A DNA stretch of 64,000 nucleotides from UBA9676 sp963730065 (GTDB lineage: Bacteria; Actinomycetota; Actinomycetes; Streptosporangiales; Streptosporangiaceae). A program made the translations under genes and the position numbers. Shown one piece after another: positions 60,195 through 64,000 of the stretch. The stretch is taken from assembly GCA_963730065.1 (NCBI GenBank), contig CAVSQL010000017.1:62001-126000 (forward strand), given 5' to 3'. The notes beneath the pieces were generated by a model, which searched no databases, was not told where the DNA came from, and saw only the letters and a program-made list of their open reading frames with translations. How positions within the stretch are numbered: the first letter of the stretch is position 1; each line of letters starts with the position of its first letter.

Positions 60195-61460
60195 ATGATG
60201 CCGTGGCTGGCCAGGCGGCTGTTTCCCGTGCTCGCCACGGCCGCTCTCGTGGCCGTCGGGATGGTCTCCACGACATGCTGGCCGCTGCTGGTCGGCAAGT
60301 CCGCCTGGGCGCTCCCGCATGATCTGTGGGGGACGCTGGTGGCGGCCCGGCGGCTCGTGCACGGGGACTGGAGCGGCCTGTACGCCAAGCCCACCAGCCT
60401 GGTCACCCTGCCCGGCGCGGCCGTGATCCTGGCCCCGGTCGTCGTCATCATCGACGCGGCCAGGCTCTCGCTCCAGATCCCGGGCCCGCACAACCCCCAT
60501 CCCGGCGTATGGCTGCTCGCCGGGCCTTACGAGATCGCTGTTTCGGCCGTGGCGCTGTTCGCCGCCGACGCGATCGCCGAGCACCTCGGCGTGGCCAGGC
60601 GGGGGCGCGCGCTGCTCGCCGCCGCGAGCGCCGTCGCCCTGTGGAGCGTCGCGGTGAGATGGGGTCATCCCGAGGACGCGGTCGCGGTAGGGCTGTTCCT
60701 GTTCGGCATCCTGGCGCTGTCCCGGTCACAGACCGGGCGGTCCGGGTGGCTGATCGGGGCAGCCGTCGCCGTGCAGCCACTGGTGCTGCTCGCCCTGCCC
60801 CTGGCCGCCGTGGTCATCAAGCCACGGCGGCTGGCCGGCTTCCTCGCCCGGGCCGCCGCGCCCGGTGCGCTGCTGCTGGGCGCCGCGGCCGCGGCGAACT
60901 GGAAAGCCACCGTCAGCGCGGTGACCGGCCAGCCCAACTCGCCGGCCGTCAACCATCCCACCGCATGGACCTCCCTGGCCCCTCACCTCGGCGCCGGGGC
61001 GGTGGCGGCCGGCCCCGCCCGGGTGCTGGCCATCGCGGTGGCCTGCGGATGCGCGCTGTTCGCCGGGCGCCGGTGGCGCGCGGCGCTGGACTCCGATGGG
61101 TGGAGCTCCCGGATTCTCCAGGAGCTGCTGTGGTGGGCCGCGGTGGCGCTGGCGCTCCGCTGTGTGTTCGAGCCGGTGATGGTCGCCTACTACCTGTGGC
61201 CCGCCCTGGCGGTAGCGCTCATCGCGGCGTCGCCGAGCTGGCCACGCCTGATCACGACCTCCGTCGCCGCCGTGGCGCTCACCTACGCCTCGCAGCTCTC
61301 GTGGCGGTCCCCGTGGACCTGGTGGGCGCCGATGATCGCGGGACTGGCCCTGACCCTCTTCCTCGCCCGCGTCCCGCCGCCCACCGCTGCGGACCGGCAG
61401 CGGGCTCGCGAACGGCGTGATCTCAGCACGACCGGGCCCACCGGAGGGGCCGCGCCATGA
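60195..61460 (+). CDS. Polytopic membrane protein, GT87-like
   Basis: 421 residues from ATG 60195. About nine to ten hydrophobic helices. SAVALWSVAVRWGHPEDAVAVGLFLFGILALSR resembles the RxGHPE(D) loop seen in polyprenol-phosphate-sugar-dependent GT87/GT-C membrane glycosyltransferases. Catalytic residues cannot be assigned, so glycosyltransferase function is tentative. The end overlaps the next GNAT by four bases (ATGA). Confidence 0.75.
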   Translation: MMPWLARRLFPVLATAALVAVGMVSTTCWPLLVGKSAWALPHDLWGTLVAARRLVHGDWSGLYAKPTSLVTLPGAAVILAPVVVIIDAARLSLQIPGPHNPHPGVWLLAGPYEIAVSAVALFAADAIAEHLGVARRGRALLAAASAVALWSVAVRWGHPEDAVAVGLFLFGILALSRSQTGRSGWLIGAAVAVQPLVLLALPLAAVVIKPRRLAGFLARAAAPGALLLGAAAAANWKATVSAVTGQPNSPAVNHPTAWTSLAPHLGAGAVAAGPARVLAIAVACGCALFAGRRWRAALDSDGWSSRILQELLWWAAVALALRCVFEPVMVAYYLWPALAVALIAASPSWPRLITTSVAAVALTYASQLSWRSPWTWWAPMIAGLALTLFLARVPPPTAADRQRARERRDLSTTGPTGGAAP

Positions 61461-61960
61461 CCGTTGTCGCCCTGCGCCCGGCCACCCCGGCCGACAGCGA
61501 GTTCTGCTTCCAGCTGCACAAGGCGGCCATGGGCGGCTACATCGCCGCTCTCTGGGGCTGGGACGAGCAGCGGCAGCGTGGCTTCCACGACCGTTCCTTC
61601 AACCCCGGCCGCTGGCAGATCATCACCGCCGACGGGGCGGACGCCGGCATGATCGACGTCGAGCACGGCCCCACCGGGATCTACCTCGGCCGCATCGAGA
61701 TCCATCCCAGCCACCAGGGCCGCGGCATCGGCACCGGCCTCATTACCGGGCTCATCGACGAAGCCAGGCGCCGCGGCCAGGAGCTCACCCTGGACGTGCT
61801 CATCGTCAACGAGCGCGCCCAGGCCCTGTATCAGCGGCTCGGCCTGGCGGAGGTGGCCAGGCACGGCGACGGCAACATCAAGATCCGCATGCGGTTCCGC
61901 CCACCGCACGAGCAGTACCGCTCACCTGGGCCGCGGGTCTTGCGCCCGCGGGCCCTTTGA
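61457..61960 (+). CDS. GNAT-family N-acetyltransferase
   Basis: 167 residues from ATG 61457, overlapping the stop of the membrane protein. The acetyl-CoA loop IEIHPSHQGRGIGTGLITGLIDEARRRGQELTLDVLIVNERAQALYQRLG is complete (Q-G-R-G-I-G). Acceptor unknown. It is co-translated with the polytopic membrane protein. A GC-rich hairpin followed by TTT (about 61928-61957) overlaps its last codons and may terminate or attenuate the transcript. Confidence 0.88.
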   Translation: MTVVALRPATPADSEFCFQLHKAAMGGYIAALWGWDEQRQRGFHDRSFNPGRWQIITADGADAGMIDVEHGPTGIYLGRIEIHPSHQGRGIGTGLITGLIDEARRRGQELTLDVLIVNERAQALYQRLGLAEVARHGDGNIKIRMRFRPPHEQYRSPGPRVLRPRAL

Positions 61961-61975
61961 TGGTCGGCTGCGGGA

Positions 61976-62767
61976 GTGGAGCCCGCCAGCGCGCTCGCCG
62001 CGTACAACGCCCAGGTCCGCCGCAGGGTGCAGCCGGACGGGTCGGGAGCGCTGATCGAGGCCGGCCGCCACGTGGTGCGCTGCGTGACCGTGGACGGCCG
62101 CGGCTGGTCGGGCGTCACCTGGTCGGATCTGGACGAGGCGAACGCCGACCGTGTGATCGCCGACCAGGTGGCCCTGTTCCGCGACCGGGACGAAAAGTTC
62201 GAATGGAAGCTCTACGACTACGACCAGCCACCTGATCTGGCCCGCCGCCTGCTGGCCGCCGGCTTCGCGGCCGAGGCCGAGGAGGCGCTCATGGTCGCCG
62301 ACGTGGCGGCGGTGGCGGCACCGGTGGAGCTTCCCGCCGGGGTACGGCTGCTGCCGGTGACGGACGAGGCCGGTGTGGGGCTGCTCATCGACGTTCACGA
62401 GCGCGTCTTCGGCACCGATCACTCCCAGCTCCGCCGGTCCCTGGTCGCGCAGCTCCGGGACTCACCCGAGGTGACAGGAATGGTGGTCGCGATGGCCGGC
62501 GACGAGCCGGTCTGCTCGGCCCGGATCGAGTTCCTTCCCGGCACCGAATTCGCCGGCCTGTGGGGCGGGGGGACGCTGCCGCAGTGGCGGGGCCGGGGGA
62601 TCTACCGCGCCCTTGTCGCCTACCGCGCCGGCCTGGCCGCCGCGCGGGGCTACCGGTATCTGCAGGTGGACGCCTCACCGGACAGCAGGCCGATCCTGGA
62701 GCGCCTCGGGTTCGCCCGCCTGGCCAGCACCACCCCTTACGTCTGGGAACCCGGCGCGCCGGGCTGA
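61976..62767 (+). CDS. GNAT-family N-acetyltransferase (two-domain)
   Basis: 263 residues from GTG 61976. The N-terminal half is a degenerate GNAT-like module. The C-terminal half carries the acetyl-CoA loop GGTLPQWRGRGIYRALVAYRAGLAAARGYRYLQVDASPDSRPILERLGF. Two-domain GNATs of this type are common in actinomycetes. Acceptor unknown. It starts 16 bp after the preceding GNAT stop, so it may belong to the same transcript. Confidence 0.87.
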   Translation: MEPASALAAYNAQVRRRVQPDGSGALIEAGRHVVRCVTVDGRGWSGVTWSDLDEANADRVIADQVALFRDRDEKFEWKLYDYDQPPDLARRLLAAGFAAEAEEALMVADVAAVAAPVELPAGVRLLPVTDEAGVGLLIDVHERVFGTDHSQLRRSLVAQLRDSPEVTGMVVAMAGDEPVCSARIEFLPGTEFAGLWGGGTLPQWRGRGIYRALVAYRAGLAAARGYRYLQVDASPDSRPILERLGFARLASTTPYVWEPGAPG

Positions 62768-62890
62768 GCCCGGGCCAGCGGGCACCGCGGCGAAGGTGTC
62801 CGCCGTCGCGCTCATGCCCCGATCGTGCCACCGCGCCGCCACGGCCCGCTTGATCGCCGTTGCGCATCTGCGGTCATGCCTGGCTCGCGG

Positions 62891-63316
62891 TCAGCACGGC
62901 GGTTGCCCTGGCCGCGGCGGCCTGACCCGGGGCACGGGACCGTCCCGCAGCCCGGCGACGGCGGTGAGCCCCTCGCCGAGCCGCCGCCGGGCCACCACCT
63001 TGGCGGCCATCTCCCGGACCCGCCACGACGGGTCGGCCAGGGCGGCCAGCAGCGGCGCCCGGGCGCGGTCGTCCCAGGTGTAGAGCAGGGCTCTGGCCGC
63101 CCAGACCCGCAGCCAGTAGCGGTGGACCGGGGCCGGTCCGGTGTCGAGCACCGAGCGCGCAGGCGGCCCACCGAGCGCGACGACGAGCGTGTCGTCGGCG
63201 TCGCCGCCGCCGAGCAGCTCAATGCAGCCCGACACCACCGCCGCCGCTCCGCGGCGGCGGCATTCGGCCTCGACGCTCTCCCGCGGGGTCTGTCCCCACA
63301 CCGAACCCGGTGCCAT
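62891..63316 (-). CDS. HEAT-repeat-like protein, probably frameshifted at its end
   Basis: 141 residues as read from ATG 63316. VHRYWLRVWAARALLYTWDDRARAPLLAALADPSWRVREMAAKVVARR is a HEAT/Armadillo-type helical repeat, followed by LTAVAGLRDGPVPRVR. The frame then turns into PPRPGQPPC and stops at 62891. Adding one base in AGGCCGCC gives AAAARATAVLTASQA and a TGA at 62874-62876, the ending expected of this repeat family. The family is of unknown function, with HEAT repeats that usually bind other proteins. Confidence 0.7.
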   Translation of the reverse strand: MAPGSVWGQTPRESVEAECRRRGAAAVVSGCIELLGGGDADDTLVVALGGPPARSVLDTGPAPVHRYWLRVWAARALLYTWDDRARAPLLAALADPSWRVREMAAKVVARRRLGEGLTAVAGLRDGPVPRVRPPRPGQPPC

Positions 63317-63412
63317 ACCGCCAGTGTGGCCCGGCCGGTGCTGATCCTGGCGAAGATCCAGGCCACGATATGCAGTCGCCTGCCGGGCCGCCGATGGGAT
63401 AGGAGTAACAAC

Positions 63413-64000
63413 ATGACTGAGCGCTACTCCCTGCGGGCCATCACGCCGGACGAGTTCGAGGCCTTCTGCGCGGTACCCGTTCAGGCGTTCAACGACAACG
63501 AGCCGCCGGCTGAGGTCAACGAGCATGAGCGCATCGTCTTCGAGTTCGACCGCAGCCTCGCCGCGTTGGACGGCGATGCGATCGTCGGGACGAGCGCTGC
63601 GTACTCGTTCCAGCTCACGGTCCCCGGCGGGATCGCGGGCGCGGGCGGCGTCACCTTCGTCAGCGTTCTGCCCAGCCACCGGCGGCGAGGCATCCTGTCG
63701 GCGATGATGCGCCACCAGCTCGCCGATATCGCCGCCCGGGGCGAGGCCATCGCGGCGCTGTTCGCGTCGGAGGCGGGCATCTACGGAAGGTACGGCTACG
63801 GCTGCGCGTCGGGGCAGCTGCGCCTGACGATCCGGCGCGGCGACGGTGCGCTGAGACCGGCCGCGGCCGGCCCGGGCACGGGCCACGGCCCCGTGCGGCT
63901 GCGGGCCGCGGAGCCCACTGAGCTGCCCGCCGAGCTGGCCAAGGTCTACGACTCGGCCGTCCCGCACCGGCCGGGCATGCTCGCCAGGGACGAGCGCTGG
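63413..64000 (+). CDS. Eis-like GNAT acetyltransferase (3' partial)
   Basis: Starts at ATG 63413 after AGGAG and runs open to the window edge (196 codons). ITPDEFEAFCAVPVQAFNDNEPP is the Eis-type start. FVSVLPSHRRRGILSAMMRHQLADIAARGEAIAALFASEAGIYGRYGYG is the acetyl-CoA loop and the conserved E-x-x-IYxRFGYG region. Eis proteins acetylate aminoglycosides and other amines. Whether this one does is unknown. The C-terminal SCP2-like domain lies outside the window. Confidence 0.88.
   Translation, partial: MTERYSLRAITPDEFEAFCAVPVQAFNDNEPPAEVNEHERIVFEFDRSLAALDGDAIVGTSAAYSFQLTVPGGIAGAGGVTFVSVLPSHRRRGILSAMMRHQLADIAARGEAIAALFASEAGIYGRYGYGCASGQLRLTIRRGDGALRPAAAGPGTGHGPVRLRAAEPTELPAELAKVYDSAVPHRPGMLARDERW

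Overview
The window is very GC-rich (about 70% or more), with densely packed genes on both strands, frequent GTG starts and 4-base stop/start overlaps. Several families point to a high-GC actinomycete: a mycothiol-type maleylpyruvate isomerase fold, F420-type LLM and NADPH:F420-reductase-like enzymes, a LigD polymerase domain, a WS/DGAT acyltransferase, a DUF5999 protein and SARP/AfsR-like LuxR ATPases. A Streptosporangiales-like lineage is a guess. I saw no rRNA, tRNA, CRISPR array, prophage or intact IS element.

Layout. 1-392 is the tail of an MFS exporter. 421-8398 is a catabolic locus: a leftward run (APH/choline-kinase-like kinase, FAD/GcvT demethylating dehydrogenase, broken L-serine dehydratase, SIS isomerase) facing a rightward APC permease and a GntR/UTRA regulator, with two GGTCTAGACA operators between them. 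8432-10952 holds COG4315 surface proteins and two DUF202 membrane proteins. 11027-17080 has a reductase, an ECF sigma factor with partner, a penicillin-binding protein, a methyltransferase and an HxlR regulator. 17136-22455 has a GNAT/LigD-polymerase pair, a quinone reductase, an amino-acid oxidase, and a collapsed ABC transporter plus TetR. 22509-24346 is a graveyard of gene fragments around two small real genes. 24436-33282 holds a Cys-rich secreted protein, a flavin monooxygenase, an MFS/TetR efflux module, a VOC protein, a DUF4139 protein and a lipoprotein. 33383-41948 has a secreted protein, a Clp_N/HTH pair, a trehalose-synthase-like glycosyltransferase, an aldo/keto reductase, a patatin and WS/DGAT. 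42084-45684 is a hydrolase overlapping a large LuxR regulator. 46242-51287 includes broken tyrosinase, MarC and MarR genes among intact metabolic genes. 51386-55187 has an LLM enzyme, UspA, a KimA-like permease and a CBS protein. 55377-58757 encodes a 1126-residue ferritin/CDGSH/ferredoxin/globin protein. 59203-64000 has a quinone reductase, a polytopic membrane protein, three GNATs (the last cut by the window edge) and a HEAT-like protein.

The most striking global property is gene damage of two kinds. Large clean internal or terminal losses affect L-serine dehydratase, ABC ATPase/permease, tyrosinase, MarC, chitinase and a VOC fragment. One-base losses in G/C-rich runs affect the COG4315 membrane protein, MarR, the HEAT protein, a DinB fragment and the tyrosinase. 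This is either real decay or an imperfect assembly, and only reads or a related genome can tell. The best candidates for new biology are the ferritin-CDGSH-Fer4-CDGSH-globin protein, the operator-controlled kinase/dehydrogenase/deglycase locus, and the self-regulated Clp_N/HTH pair.
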